Assembly (NCBI GenBank): GCA_036435485.1
Contig: CM071598.1
Location: forward strand, 141,526,148 to 141,590,147
DNA length: 64,000 nt
Direction of reading: 5' to 3'
From: Saposhnikovia divaricata
Taxonomy: Eukaryota > Streptophyta > Magnoliopsida > Apiales > Apiaceae
Positions 22,408 through 34,470 of this stretch are shown piece after piece. Numbering within the stretch: the first letter of the stretch is position 1; each line of letters opens with the position of its first letter. A program made the translations under genes and the position numbers. The notes under the pieces are model-generated. The model made no database searches. It was not told the origin of the DNA and worked only from the letters and a program-made list of their open reading frames with translations.

Positions 22408-25273
22408 TCAATCACAACAACAGCCTAAAAGAAGGGAATTGAAACTTGCCTGGTAGTCGAATACGGTAAGGGGTAGTGGTAGCGGGTCCCGGTTCAGCTT
22501 GGTGATCTATAAATAGCCAAGGCATTCGGGATTAATCACTTAACATATTAAAAGTTAAGTTATACTTAATTCGAAACACGTTCTCGAGTTATCTCGTTCT
22601 ACCCCTTTTAGTGGATTACTTTTATCACTGATCCGACCCGACATTCGTTCGTTAATACGACATGTCATTGTACTTATACTTGGGACATACTTAAGTCATA
22701 TGAGTTCTAAAGTCGATCGCTACGAACCAATACTATACTCCGAGTTTTATCGCCCGTTTTCTAAGTGTTTTACCGAAGTTATAAAAGAGTCGTCTTTTAG
22801 GGGTTCGTTCGCATTTAACCTCGACTCGAACATTTTTAATAAATCGAAAAATTCTCTTTTTGACATACGGTTTTCTTTCACACCTTCCTTCTTACTCCTA
22901 GTATTTATTTACCAAGATTCGTCATGATTTTACATATTTTACGAGGGTTCAATTTCAGTTACGAATTCTCGGTTACGGTTTCGAAATACTTTTAGTAAAC
23001 CAGCCGTAACTCCTAAACCGTAAGTCCGTTTCACGTGATCTTTATATCAAAACGAAGATTAGAACATTACCTATCCTATAATGGCAGATAAGGTCTCTGG
23101 ACAGTAGGGGTTCGACATGGAAAATGGCATACAAAACATGGTATTGTAAAATCGGGCATTATAACGGCTATGTTTACACGCTTTTCCAAATTTTTATCAT
23201 CATCAAATCATCCTCCAACAACAACCAATTCAAGACCTAAAGTTTCTCATTTATTCTAAGTCATGATATCTCAAGAACAACTCAAATCCAACAAGTATGA
23301 AATATCAATAACAACCAATTATGCATACATGGATCTAAGCATACTAACATCTCTCCATCACATATCCATCCAAAAAGATCCATAAACTCAAAGTAGTACT
23401 AAGGGTTCTTGAGCTTTATACCTTCCTTGGAGAGTGAATAACACTTGTTAAGCCTTGAATGATCCTTAAGTAGCCTTAGTATACTTGAATCAATCAAAAG
23501 AAAACAAGAACACAAAGTTAATACTTAAAAGTTACTATTCATCATCATCTTCTTGATTTTATATCTCAAGATTGGTATGGAATTTGAAGATGAAATTCAT
23601 AGGATATCTTAATTATGAAATATAGGACTCACCTTAATTTTCTTGAGATTTAACAATGGTTGGAAGTTGGACTTTGGATCTTGAATTATGCAAGAAGTCG
23701 AATGGAAAGGAAAATGGAGAGTGGTGGTGTTTGCTTGGCTTGGTTCCTTGATCTCTTGCATTATTGTGAAAATATCTAACATAAAGTTGCTTTATTAAAG
23801 GTACTAGGTCATGGCATACATCATCTTGGTGGACAAGTGTTTAATTTGGTGTGGTAGGATGAGAAAGCATGCTAAGTACTTGGTTTGATTGCTAAGATTG
23901 CTAGTTAGCTTTGTAACTAGCTTGGTCTCTTTGATCTTATCTTGCATAAAGTGATTATGTCCCCTTCCACTAGCTCATCATACCTTTTGGTCCTCTGCTT
24001 GTTTCTGTGTCCGGTTATTACCCGTTTCGATTGATCGTTCGTAGGAATATTTCACGGATTTCTAATTAGGGTTTACCGGGAATCCTTTTCAATATTAATA
24101 CTTTCATTCTCCATCTTTCATTCTAACTTTCCAATTTATATTCCTTAAATCCATTCGTTAAATACTTAAGGCTATCAGTGTCCAAGGAACTCTCGGAGAA
24201 AATAAAAGTGCGGTTTTTCAGAATCCGACAGCTTTTACATACACTTATTTTCCCCCTGGATCACTAATACGAACTCGGAAATCCGTTCCGAATGCTTCTA
24301 TATAGTGTCGTCTCATATTATTATATACTCCCACCAAAACACTATTCATTCTGTATTCTTTACTTGTTCTCTCAGGGTGGTACAATTGTCCGTATTCTCT
24401 TTCGATCGTTCCTTATCCTTTTTACGGAACTACTGGATTAATCGTTACCGATCTGGATGACATGAGAATATTCTCCTCCTTGAAATTTCCATATCTTATT
24501 CCCTTAGAAGATAGATTATTCTTACCCATGTTGTTACCCTTTAGCATTCTTCAAGACATAGAAATAATAAAGTCGAACTCCATTCATTCTTTCCAAATAT
24601 CAATTATTACATTGTAGCCATAACCACTCCTCAGTGGTTTCCTACCTTCATTCTTAAATCAAATATAATAACATCCCAAAATATCAAATCCTCAAAGTTA
24701 ATATCTCAATTCTTGGATTATAATAATATTTAATCCACTGTCTGGTCAAATATTATACCGAAAAGAATTTGGAATTTCTGAATTCCGATCGTCTCTGCAT
24801 TCACTTATTTCCTCCGCGTATTACGAATATGACTTCGAAACATCCATATCACGTCCCGTACATAGGGTGGAGTGAAAAGTTTTCCAACTTACAAAATCAC
24901 TATTCATCCACCAAATTACCATGCACGTACAAGAAACACTATGCACGTACGGGAAATACTATGCACGTACGGGAAATACTATGCACGCATGGGAAACACT
25001 ATGCACGTACTCATTTCCCTTCAATGATCCATTAGCTCCTTCCTGGATGGTAGATTATTCTTATCTAGGTCCTCAACCATCAAATTACTCTATTCTGACA
25101 ATATACCAATGCATCAGGATCATTGTCCAAAGCAATATCCATTCATTACAATAATTGTTCTTTGAAACCACCATTCATTAGAGCTGGTGACCTTGTTGTC
25201 GGAATCATTGTTCCTCATTTTATCATTACTTAATAAAAAGTTTTAATTATATCCAAAATTTGGGGTTCTTACA
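20116..25273 (-). repeat. 5' LTR of the complete chromovirus (5,158 bp)
   Basis: Same termini as the 3' LTR (TG...CA) and near-identical over its length. Differences noticed include one base near 21736, one near 22015, a CGT/CCC change near 22604, one at the position equivalent to 12443, and a longer AT tract (22349-22403). The 20-bp tandem array is at 24918-25010. The right edge abuts the TCTAA duplication, after which the interrupted LTR copy E resumes. Confidence 0.92.
22349..22403. repeat. AT microsatellite in the 5' LTR
   Basis: About 27 AT units, roughly double the tract in the sister LTR. It shows length drift since insertion. Confidence 0.9.
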
Positions 25274-26306
25274 TCTAACAACACTATCAAGTGTTTATAA
25301 ACCTTTAACAAGCTCTAGATAATCCTTATAAAGCTAAAACCTTAAGATCAAAACAAGAAAACCATGTAAGTTACTATTTACCACTATTCACTCTCATCTT
25401 GTAAAATTCATATAAAATTGAAAAATAAGAGTTTGGTCCTCAAATTTTAACCACACCTTGAGCTCTTCATAAGATTTATTTTAAGCTATAGAACATGAAA
25501 TTTGAGTGGTTGGAATTCCTCCTTTTGAAGGTATGGCTGTATGTTTTTTCCTTGGAGAGAAATGGTGGTGTTTTCTTTCTTTTCTCTCTTTCTTTCTTGT
25601 TTGACTAGTTGTTGGAAAGTGTTTGTATGATATTTGGTGTTGTATAGAAACTATTTCACTCTCTTAATCCTCTTAAAACACTTGTCCAAGTTGTGTGGTG
25701 TTTTGGAGAAGTAATGACATGGTGCATTGTTGGCTTGTTCTTGTTCACACAACTCATCCATTTCCTTTTTCTTCTCTTTTCTTGATTTTATTTCCACCAA
25801 TAATCACTTGATATAAACCCTAGGTGATCATGCATGGTTTTTAATCTTATTACGTATTTAATCCATAATTTGTTTCGCGTTCGCTTTATCGCTTAATCTC
25901 GTTATAAAGTTCTAGCGATTTCTAGAACGCTCGATATTCTCACTCGAAGGTTTTCATTCTAAATCCTTAAATATTATTTAATAAAAATATAATCCTTGAC
26001 TCATTGATATAATGACTCACTTGTCTTGGTCGAATTGATATGCTCTTCACTGCTCGGTCAAATTTTACATAAAAACAAAGTTCGGATTTTCTGAATTCCG
26101 ATCGCGTTTACATACACTTATTCGCTCCATAGATTACTCGTATAACTTTACAATATCCATTTCCTTTCCCGGACATATGGTAACGTGAAATTTTTCTTAA
26201 TTCCCAAAATCACTATTCATCCATGAAATTTACTATTCATCTATGCAAAGTACTATTCATCCATAAAATAAAAAATTTCTCAAGTACGGAAATTCGGGTT
26301 ATTACA
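25274..26306 (-). repeat. Long-LTR family copy E, right part
   Basis: Continues copy E after the 9525-25278 insertion. It shows the diverged tail of the long LTR: GAAAACCATGTAAGTTACTA, a leader-like GGTTGGAATTCCTCC block, TTTCTGAATTCCGATCG, three diverged 20-bp units ending ACTATTCATCCATAAA, and the terminus CGGGTTATTACA at 26306. It ends in the LTR of Sirevirus element 2, which it therefore interrupts. No coding sequence is seen. Confidence 0.6.
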
Positions 26307-26720
26307 GTTGTCGAATAGAGCATTTGACTTATCGAATCCCTAAGATGTCGAATAGCTTCCTAAGTCCTTGAGATATCGAATGCCTGACTCCTCGAAACCT
26401 TGACTTCTCTAATAGACAAAAGTACTTCTCGAATTGGTACTTAGGCAAATCTTTATTCTTCAAATTCCAACTGTGTTTATTTTGACAGCCTTGTTCTTCA
26501 AGCTTAAGGCATGATCTCTGGATCTTCTTTCAAGCATTATTTCATGACTTAATTTACAGTTACACAGATAGAATTTTGATGCCTATTACAAGTACTAAAT
26601 ACAAGTTGAAACTCTACAACCAGAGCTTCCTCCAGTTAAGGAGTCATGTAAGTAATGCACAGCATTACAAACAATTAGGCTTGTTATTAGATGTATACAG
26701 GCATGCCTCTGTGACTAACA
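26307..26720 (-). repeat. 3' LTR fragment of Sirevirus element 2
   Basis: The inner terminus is exact: the minus strand starts TGTTAGTCACAGAGG right after the polypurine tract. The other end is lost at 26306, where LTR copy E begins. The last 130 bases carry six or seven copies of an ATTCGATAAGTC / ATTAGAGAAGTC motif, the same family as the array at 31319-31712. No TATA box or polyadenylation site is evident, in keeping with truncation. Confidence 0.65.
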
Positions 26721-26736
26721 ATCTCCCCTAAATTGT
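26721..26736 (-). other. Polypurine tract, Sirevirus element 2
   Basis: The minus strand reads CAATTTAGGGGAGAT immediately before TGTTAGTC. It defines the internal edge of the 3' LTR. Confidence 0.8.
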
Positions 26737-26843
26737 GAGTAAGATCCTTAGTCAAAATTTCATGTCTGATAACAAGCCTACCATACATAAAGATATAACT
26801 TGAACAGTACATGTATGAAATTGATTGTCAATCGCGGATAGAA

Positions 26844-29800
26844 TTATAAGGAGAGTATTCTTACAGACCATGAAAAAGTACTAGCCATTTTCTCTTGATT
26901 TAATTTCATTCCCATAGCTTTGGCATGTAGATCATCATATTCCTTCTTTTTCCTTTCTTTATCCTTCCTTACATTCTCATCCATAGCCTTTATGATGGCT
27001 GCCATAGCATCAAGTTCTTCAACCAGAATTGATTTTAGCTTTTGCATTTTGTCACTAGGGAGAAGTTTGAAGCCTTTGCCTCTTGACCATTGAAGTACAC
27101 CATTAGCAGTTTGCTTATGGAGACATACAGATGGTTTCTTGATTTGAATCTTCTTTGCTTGAGGTGGCAAAATAGTTGCAGAAGGCATAGGATTAAATTT
27201 TTGCAAGTCATCACTAACTGTATCCACCCTAGAAATATAGCCTTGTGTTGTGGTGGGAATACGGCTAGTGATGCTTGAGGCCTGCTGTCTTCCATCTTTT
27301 CTCTCATACCCCTTATCACTTCCTTTGTCATCATCACCTTTCTTTCCTTTACCACTTCTCTTTCTCTTATCTTCATTATCCTTATTACTCCTTTGAGATC
27401 TATCCTTGCTACCACTCTAATCTTGATCATCCCCATCTCTCATTCTTGACCTGTCTCCTCTATAATCAAATTGAGCATTTGATTGTGAGTTGATAAACTT
27501 AATCAGAATGTCCAGAGCTGACTTCTCAGTTTCTGACTTTCCTCTCATTGATTGTAAGGCACTAGCAAAATACTTGATTGTAGACATGTTACTCGGTTTA
27601 AGGTGGTGACCAAATCTGAAGGAGACAATGCCTGCAGCTGCTTCACACAGAATGCAGTGAGGCTGACGAATTACCTGAGGTAATTGAGACTTCATACAGC
27701 CTGTAAGAATCTCATGGAGTTTGATATTGTCAGTAGACCCATTTGATTCTATCTTCTAGATGAATGTTCCAACTTCAGAGCAAGATAGAACTTGTATGGC
27801 TTCAATGTGGATGTAAAAGAGAAATTTGGCAGTATGGACTAGGACTTCTATACCTTCAGTGGTAATGAGAGCATCAGGATTGCTTTGAACAACTTGCCTT
27901 CTCTCTATAGTGACCAGAAATATGTCTTGTATAAGGAGCTTGAGATAGTCAAAGTAGTGGAAGTTTCTTCTTTTCCTCATATTCTTTAGGTGCTTCAAGA
28001 AGGCTATGTCATGATACAGTTTTGAATTAGCAGCTTCTTGACACACCTTATGAGAAGAACACCCTTGAATTCTAATGTCTCAGCTTGAGGAGAGTGTTTG
28101 GCAATGTCAGGCACTAGAAAATCAAGGTCTTGAGTAGATGGTTGGGGTTGAGGTTTATTTCCTCTTGGTGACTCGGCTACTCCTGCTACAGCCACTTTCT
28201 TTAGCTTGGCCTCTTCATCTGCAGCCACAAATACTTTCCTTAACTTCAACTCACCCTCCTTAACTGTATGCTTTTGTTTCACAGATTGCCTGACTTTGAA
28301 TTCAATGATTTTGAGACCTAGATCACTCTTCTACCCCTTAGAGCCCTTAGATTTTGAGTCCACTAGCTTCTCCTTTTAATCTGTGTGCTTCTCCCACTTA
28401 GGCTTGTTCTCAGACACAGGTGCCTTTTATGGGGCCATTAGGTTTGAAGTAGAAGCTAATGGAGCATCTGTAGATTGAGGAATGCCCATGTGTCTCATCA
28501 TTGCAGAAAGCATCTGTTGTTGATTAAGGAGAACCTCAGCAGTGGTAGTTGCTTGAGTGTCCAACTTTTCATTGAGCTGTGCCACAGAGTCCTTAAGCTC
28601 AGCATTTTATTTCTTGAGGGAGTTCACTTCTGTTTCCAAACTATCCACTTTACACAATAAGTGTGCAGCCTTGAAACCAGATAGTGATTGTTCCTTGAGC
28701 CTTTCCACCTCATACTTCTTCATGTCATGCACAGGGACATCTATGACTGCCTTATCTCCATATTGGTTAGCAAAGAGGACCCTGATTTATGCATTAGCAT
28801 CATTTGTTTGAGAAGCGAGATTCTGCACTTGAGTTGTAAGATTTTTTAGAGAGTCTTGAACCAAGGGAATATGATTATCCAGAGAGGTGCAGGTCTTTTT
28901 GCACTCCTTGATATTCTTGAAGACAGTATCCAGAGAGGGGAAGTCTCAGGAGAATTGAGTTTTGATCTCATTCATTACCTGGGTTGTGGCTTTGCACACT
29001 TCATTAATTTCTGTTCTAACCCCTTTGCCTAGGTAGTGATCAGCCTTCAAGCTTCCCTTGTATGCATCATTGATAGCTTCATACACTTCACCAGGGGTTA
29101 GAGATTTGGCATTTGACACCAGTGAGGTGATGTATTCTTCCCTTAGATATTGAAGAGTTTCTGACAAAGTTACACTCCCTACTCCTTGTAACCATGCATC
29201 CACATTACCATCTCTTTCAGCTTCTTCAACTATCTTGTCTTGTTGTTCCTCTACATCTTGCTTGTGACAGAGAAGAATAGCTTAATAATCAGCATTAGGC
29301 ATGTCTGCTGTGAGAAGGTTTTAAGCAATCATAGTGAACTCAGGAATCTGGTCCATAATTAAGCTTTGAAGTGCTTCAACCGTTAATTATTGTGGAGCAG
29401 ACCCTGATCCTGAAGCACTGTCATGTTGCACAGGCTTCAGCCATTGTGACAGAAAGTCAGAGCTAGAGCTAGGCAAGCTAGACCCCTCAGTTACAGATGC
29501 AACTTCTGTAACCGGATGAAATGACTCTACTACTATTGTCTTTACAGAAGTGGGATGAGTTACAACAATAGATGACACAGGCACAGAGTCTCTAGTGAAA
29601 ACTAGTGAAGCCTTTGTGTTTTTGATGGTGTCATTAGGAGATGTCCTAGCATGCATTCCCTCACCATCTAAATGTAAGTCCTGGGTGGTGAACAGGGTGT
29701 CATGCACCAAGTCACTAGAATCCATTGGCTCACCAAGAGAAGACAATTCTTGGTGATCAATACCTTACTCCTCAATTACTTGAGTTGCAGGCTACAAAGA

Positions 29801-31143
29801 AATATTAATTGTAGATTCTGGGAGAGAAGTGTCGTGTAGAATTGATTTTGACAACTCCCCCTGAGAAATAGGTGGAGTTTCAATTGTGATGTGCTCTCCA
29901 CTCAGTGTTGTTCCAGCCTTATTACTCCCATGTGCTGACTCTTTACAGGATTGTGCATTGGGGAGAATGCTTGATTCTATAGATGCCCCCTATTGAGAAG
30001 GCACATTTAGTGGGTTGTTTGCCCTTGATTTTACAACTTCGGCCATTTGTGTGACTGAAGAGGTGGTTTTTGTTTTCTTATTCTTTGGCCTCTGTAAGGG
30101 TGACTCGGGTGCCTCACTCTCTAAGCCTAATTCAACATTTGAAGCTGCTTCTGTAATATATTCAATGTAGTGTGCTTTCTCTTCTTCTTTTTATTACTAA
30201 CATCACCCTGTTGAGAGGATGATGTAGTTGGCTCAGTGTTTGGGAGAGTGTTTGGTTGAGAGGGTTTGATAGCAGACTCTGGGTTAGCAGTTTGTACTAC
30301 TTGCTTGGGTCTGCTAATTTTGAAGCACATATTATTCTGTTGTGAGGGTAGGACTTGAAGGTTTCCGTCATGTGTGGTATAATTTCAAGTCTTACATTCA
30401 CAGCATTCCTTGTATCCAAATTTCCAAAAATGAGTTTGGACATGGATTTGGGATTAGGCTATATTATTTTTATCTATCCCAGGCAATTTATTCAAAGAGT
30501 TATCTACATAGTTTAGTGCAGATTGAATAAAACGAGGGAAAAAGATATCTTTACCTCTCTGTGACGAATCCTTGCCAAGTCTTGAGTACAGTTCTCGCAT
30601 TATCAGCAGCCCAACATTGATTTTCCTATCATAGGCCAGGGAGTACACTATCTGTTGTACGGGCCCAATGATTTGGTCGAAACTGGATTTTCTGGCAGTG
30701 AATACTTGCAGGATTGTTGCAAACACAAAACTCCATTCTTTTCTTAAATACTTCCGATTCAAATGCCCAAGATTAACATTAGTTGAGTATCCTATGAAAG
30801 AGAAGAAGTCCTTCAGTTCACCCTCCTTTTCCCAAGGATTATATGACTCTTGTTAAAGTCCCAGCGCCTTATTCATATCTTCAGTAGTGATTGTGATTTC
30901 CTTCTCTTGGATCTTGTAGAAGATAGTAGAAGATTCTGTGGCGTTCGCAAGGGCATTTACTTCAACAGTCGCAGAATTCTAAAATTGCTCTAGCATGTCT
31001 AGATATAGAACTGGGTTAGCAGTTAGAGCATCCTTGATATATGATTCGTTCAGCCACTTCACGAAACCCTTATAATTAGCATTGGGTGCTTCGACATCGC
31101 TGGAGATGGCGACAAAATTGGTGTTGAACTGTTTGGTTACCAT
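26844..31143 (-). pseudogene. Sirevirus envelope-like ORF (decayed)
   Basis: Start ATG at 31143-31141: the first residues MVTKQFNTNFVAIS, APNANYKGFVKWLNE and ALTANPVLYLDMLEQF match the extra frame found after pol in many dicot Sireviruses. The next codon is TAG (30979-30981) where the family has Trp. Further on, KEWSFVFATILQVF, SSFDQIIGPVQQIVYSLAYD and FFPRFIQSALNYV (30762-30454) are its best-kept domain. Below that come Pro/Ser/Thr-rich, Lys-rich and helical pieces at 30330-30127, 29746-29387, 29203-28946, 28282-27417 and 27227-26844. Stops and shifts separate the pieces. 'Envelope-like' is the customary label; membrane or receptor function is unproven. Confidence 0.75.
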
Positions 31144-31274
31144 TTGTATAGATTAGAAAGAAGAGAAGTTGAATGTTTGAAGAAGAAATTTGGCTTTCAG
31201 CGGTTAAGAATTTTGATTTTTAAAGGAGTAGATGCTTAAGAAATCTATTGAAATGAGTAGAGCAGTTGTGGAGG

Positions 31275-31712
31275 TGTATAAATAAGGATACTTGAATTGT
31301 CGATTGGATATATGTATTGTATCGACAAGTCAGGTATTCGAGAAGTGATAAACAACTGTTCGATATGTCAAATATAGCATATTCGATAACTCAAGCAGGT
31401 AAAAACCGACAGCTGACATTTTATTCAACGCAAAATTGAATAACAAGTGTTTTATGAGTGAGTTAAAAGTGTCAGACAAAAATAAAAAAGTGGTCTGACG
31501 CTCAGCGAGAATTCAGCCCTTTCAAATGATTCGAGAACTCAAGAGATACTATTCGAGAACTCAGTATTTAGAGAACTCGGTATAGTATTCGAGAAGTCAA
31601 GTATGTCTCTGTTCGATATCTCTAAAGGACTCTATTCGAGAACTCGAGAGTAATCAGAAGAGACTTGTTAGAGAAGTCGAGCAATGACATAAAGTGAATC
31701 ATTAGAGAAGTC
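31275..31712 (-). promoter_or_regulatory. Array of TTCnnGAA-type motifs upstream of the envelope-like ORF
   Basis: At least nine copies of a 12-bp motif close to ATTCGAGAACTC lie at 31336, 31358, 31381, 31529, 31551, 31587, 31611, 31634 and 31701, with weaker ones between. The core TTCGAGAA has the form TTCnnGAA, the pairing seen in heat-shock elements. In the direction of the envelope-like frame the array comes first, then a TTATTTATAC TATA-like box (31275-31284), then about 130 bp of CT-rich leader and the ATG at 31143. An internal promoter is inferred. Confidence 0.5.
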
Positions 31713-31985
31713 TGTCTTATCGAAATGTTCTTTTCACTCATAAAATTCAATTTTCAATATCTTTTAAAATTCACCAAAAATATTCAATGAAGAATATTCT
31801 AACAAATTAAATAGTGATTTTCTTAAAATTTCATGGAAATTTCAAGTTAGCAAAATATTATTTTTCAACATATGCAACAGATTTGAAATATTTATAAATC
31901 ATATTTCAGCCAACACTTACTTCAAAAATATTGAGCATTTAGATAAAGTAAGTGTCTACTGCTGCAACAATTTGGTTGATACTTT

Positions 31986-32390
31986 CACTTAGCCAGATTC
32001 TGAAGAATTCAGCATTCCAATCTCACTAACCAACCTTGTGAAGGTGGCTTCATCCAATGGCTTAATGAATATATCAGCTAATTGTTTATCTGTGGGAACA
32101 TAATGTAACCCAATGGTTCCATTAGTTGCATGTTCCCTGATAAAATGATATCCGATGTCAATGTGCTTTGTTCTAGAATGATTGACAGGATTTGCAACTA
32201 TAGAGATTGCACTTGTGTTGTCACACATGATAGGAATCTTTTCCAACACAAGCCCATAGTCTCTAAGTTGGTTCCTAATCCAAAGCACTTGAGCACAGCA
32301 ACTTCCAGCAGCTATGTATTCAGCCTTAGCTGTAGAAGTTGACACAGATTATTGTTTCTTGCTATACCAAGAGACTAACCTTTGTCCAAG
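31986..32390 (-). pseudogene. Copia RNase H, C-terminal part
   Basis: After amber and frame faults near 32347-32394 the domain continues STSTAKAEYIAAGSCCAQ, IMCDNTSAISIV, RTKHIDIGYHFIREH and ADIFIKPLDEATF, all standard copia RNase H blocks that include the catalytic Glu of AEY and the Asp of CDN. It ends at a stop near 31989. The enzyme would remove the RNA strand during cDNA synthesis. It adjoins the non-coding interval before the envelope-like frame. Confidence 0.85.
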
Positions 32391-32393
32391 AAA

Positions 32394-33734
32394 CTAGCAG
32401 CTACCTGAAGTGCTTTTCCTATCCACTCTGCATCCAGCATAAACAGCATCAGAATAACCTACCAGATTGAACCATGTGTCCTTAAGATACCATAAAACCA
32501 AGTTTGGAGTGCCCTTCAGATATCTGAAGATCCTTTTGATAGCAATCATATGTGTTTCCTTTGAATTTGATTGAAACCTTGCACACAGACATGTAGCAAA
32601 CATGATGTTTGGCCTACTCGTAGTGAGATAGAGTAGAGAACCAACCATGCCTCTGTAGACTGATACATATACTTTCTTGCCTTTAGCATCTTCATCCAAT
32701 TTAGTGGCAGTGGCCATGGGAGTCTTTGCAGGTGAGCTATCTTCGAAATCAAACTTCTTCAATAGGTCTTTGATGTACTTGATTTGACTGATAAAGATAA
32801 CATCCTTTCTTTGACTAACTTGCAATCCAAGAAAGAATGTCAACTCTCCCATCATGCTCATCTCATATCTGCTTTGCATGAGCTAATAGAATTTCTCACA
32901 CAACTTCTCATTTGTAGAACCAAATATGATATCATCCACATAGATTTGAACTAGGATAATATCATTACCATGTTTCTTGTAAAACAGTGTCTTGTCCAAA
33001 GTGCCTCTAGTGAATTGATTTTCAAGAAGAAATTGTGACAGAGTGTCACACCATGCTCTTGGAGCCTGCTTAAGTCCATACAATGCCTTAAGAAATCTGT
33101 AGACAAAGTTTGGGAAATGTGGGTCCTCAAAGCCAGGTGGTTGTTGCACATATACTTCTTCCTCCAACTCTCCATTCAGAAATGTACTCTTGACATCCAT
33201 TTGATAAGCTTTGAAATTTGAATGTGCAGCAAATGCCAAGAAAATTCTGATGGCTTCCAACCTAGCAACAGGAGCAAATATCTCATCATAATCAATACCT
33301 TCTTGTTGAGAGTAACCTTTTGCAACCAACCTTGCTTTGTTTCTTACTATCACACCATTTTCATCCATCTTATTTCTCAAAACCCATTTTGTTCCAACAA
33401 TGGTTCTGTCCTTCGGTGCAGGCACTAATTCCCATACTTTGTTTCTCTCAAATTGACTTAGCTCTTCTTGCATGGCAATAATCCAGTCTGGATCCAACAG
33501 TGCATCATCAATATTTTTAGGTTCAACTTGGGACAGAAAACAGCCATAGAGGCACTCATTTTGAGTTGCCCTCCTTGTTCTCACTCTTGCATTTGGATCT
33601 CCAATAATTTGCTCTACAGTGTGTGATCTATCCCACTTTCTTGAATGCTCAGTTTGATTTCTCAAGTTTGATGTTGCTTCATCATCCAAGTTGTGATCAA
33701 ATTCATTTCCTCCCCCAAATGAAGGTGCTCTCAT
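32394..33734 (-). pseudogene. Copia reverse transcriptase
   Basis: Blocks in order: DPDWIIAMQEELSQFERNKVW, VGTKWVLRNKMDENG, ARLVAKGYSQQEGIDYDE, FAPVARLEAIRI, YQMDVKSTFLNGELEEEVYV, LYGLKQAPRAW and the catalytic YVDDIIFGS near 32935. An amber codon at 32880-32882 interrupts after CEKFY, where the family has Lys. The frame resumes as LMQSRYEMSMMGEL, KIFRYLKGTPNL-type and DRKSTSG, ending at another stop at 32394. The catalytic centre is preserved, so decay is recent or light here. Confidence 0.88.
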
Positions 33735-33747
33735 TCATAGGTGTACC

Positions 33748-34470
33748 TTAGATGCTTGTATCTCCACTGTTGATTGGCACAAACTCTTCTCTTGTTTCAT
33801 CATTCACTGGAGTTTGTTGAGCTGTAATCTCAACTTCAGTTCCAATCTCTTCATCAGAATCATCCATATTTTCAAATCTCAATGGATCTTTATCTTCATC
33901 ATTGGCTTCTTCTAGACCAGGTAGTTTATTATCATCAAAAGTCACATATGTGCTTTCCACAACCTTCTTTTGACTGATGACATAAACCTTGTAAGCAGTT
34001 CTCTCCATAGAATAGCCAAGAAAAATTCCTTCAAATGCCTTTGCATCAAACTTACCAACATATTTAGAATTATCCTTTAACACAAAGCATTTGCTTCCAA
34101 AAGCATGAACATACTTAAGAGTAGGTTTCTTTCCAGTCATCAAATTGTAAGGTGTCTTTCCAGTATTTTTGCATCAAGTACTCACAGCCTCAGCCCAAAA
34201 ATATGTAGGCATCTTTGCATCAAGTAACATTGTTCTAGCAGCCTCTATTAGAGTTCTATTCTTTCTTTCAACATTTCCATTTTGTTGTGGAGTCCTTGGA
34301 GCTGAGAATTGTTGTGAAATACCATTCTCTTTGCAGAATGCTTCATGCATGGAATTTCTGAACTCTGTTCCATTGTCACTCCTTAATGCAATCACACTTG
34401 CATTGTTGGCCTTTGCTTCTTTATCAACTTTCATTATGTGCTCAATGACTACTTGTGGAGCCTCATCCTT
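33748..34470 (-). pseudogene. Copia integrase core and C-terminal region
   Basis: 34434-34174 shows ALRSDNGTEFRNS, FSAPRTPQQNGNVERKN and the helix RTMLLDAKMPTYFWAEAV. A short fault near 34160 precedes KTPYNLMTGKKPTLKYVHAFGSKCFVL and FEGIFLGYSMERTAYKVYV (34143-33748). The D-D-E core residues visible are the Asp of SDNG and the Glu of NVERKN. It performs cDNA insertion in the family. The split and the stop at 33748 make this copy inactive. Confidence 0.85.

Larger units (their letters stand above)
9525..25278 (-). mobile_element. Complete long-LTR Ty3/gypsy chromovirus, non-autonomous
   Basis: Five-base duplications TCTAA (9525-9529 and 25274-25278) bracket the element. It has two LTRs (9530-14665 and 20116-25273), a primer site beside the right LTR and a polypurine tract beside the left one, so it reads right to left. 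The 5.4-kb internal part contains recognisable but stop-filled gypsy RT, RNase H, integrase and chromodomain-linker remnants, plus a poly(A)-binding-protein fragment. About 15 base differences plus one microsatellite length change separate the LTRs by eye. The insertion is therefore young although its genes are dead, which implies mobilisation in trans. Confidence 0.93.
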
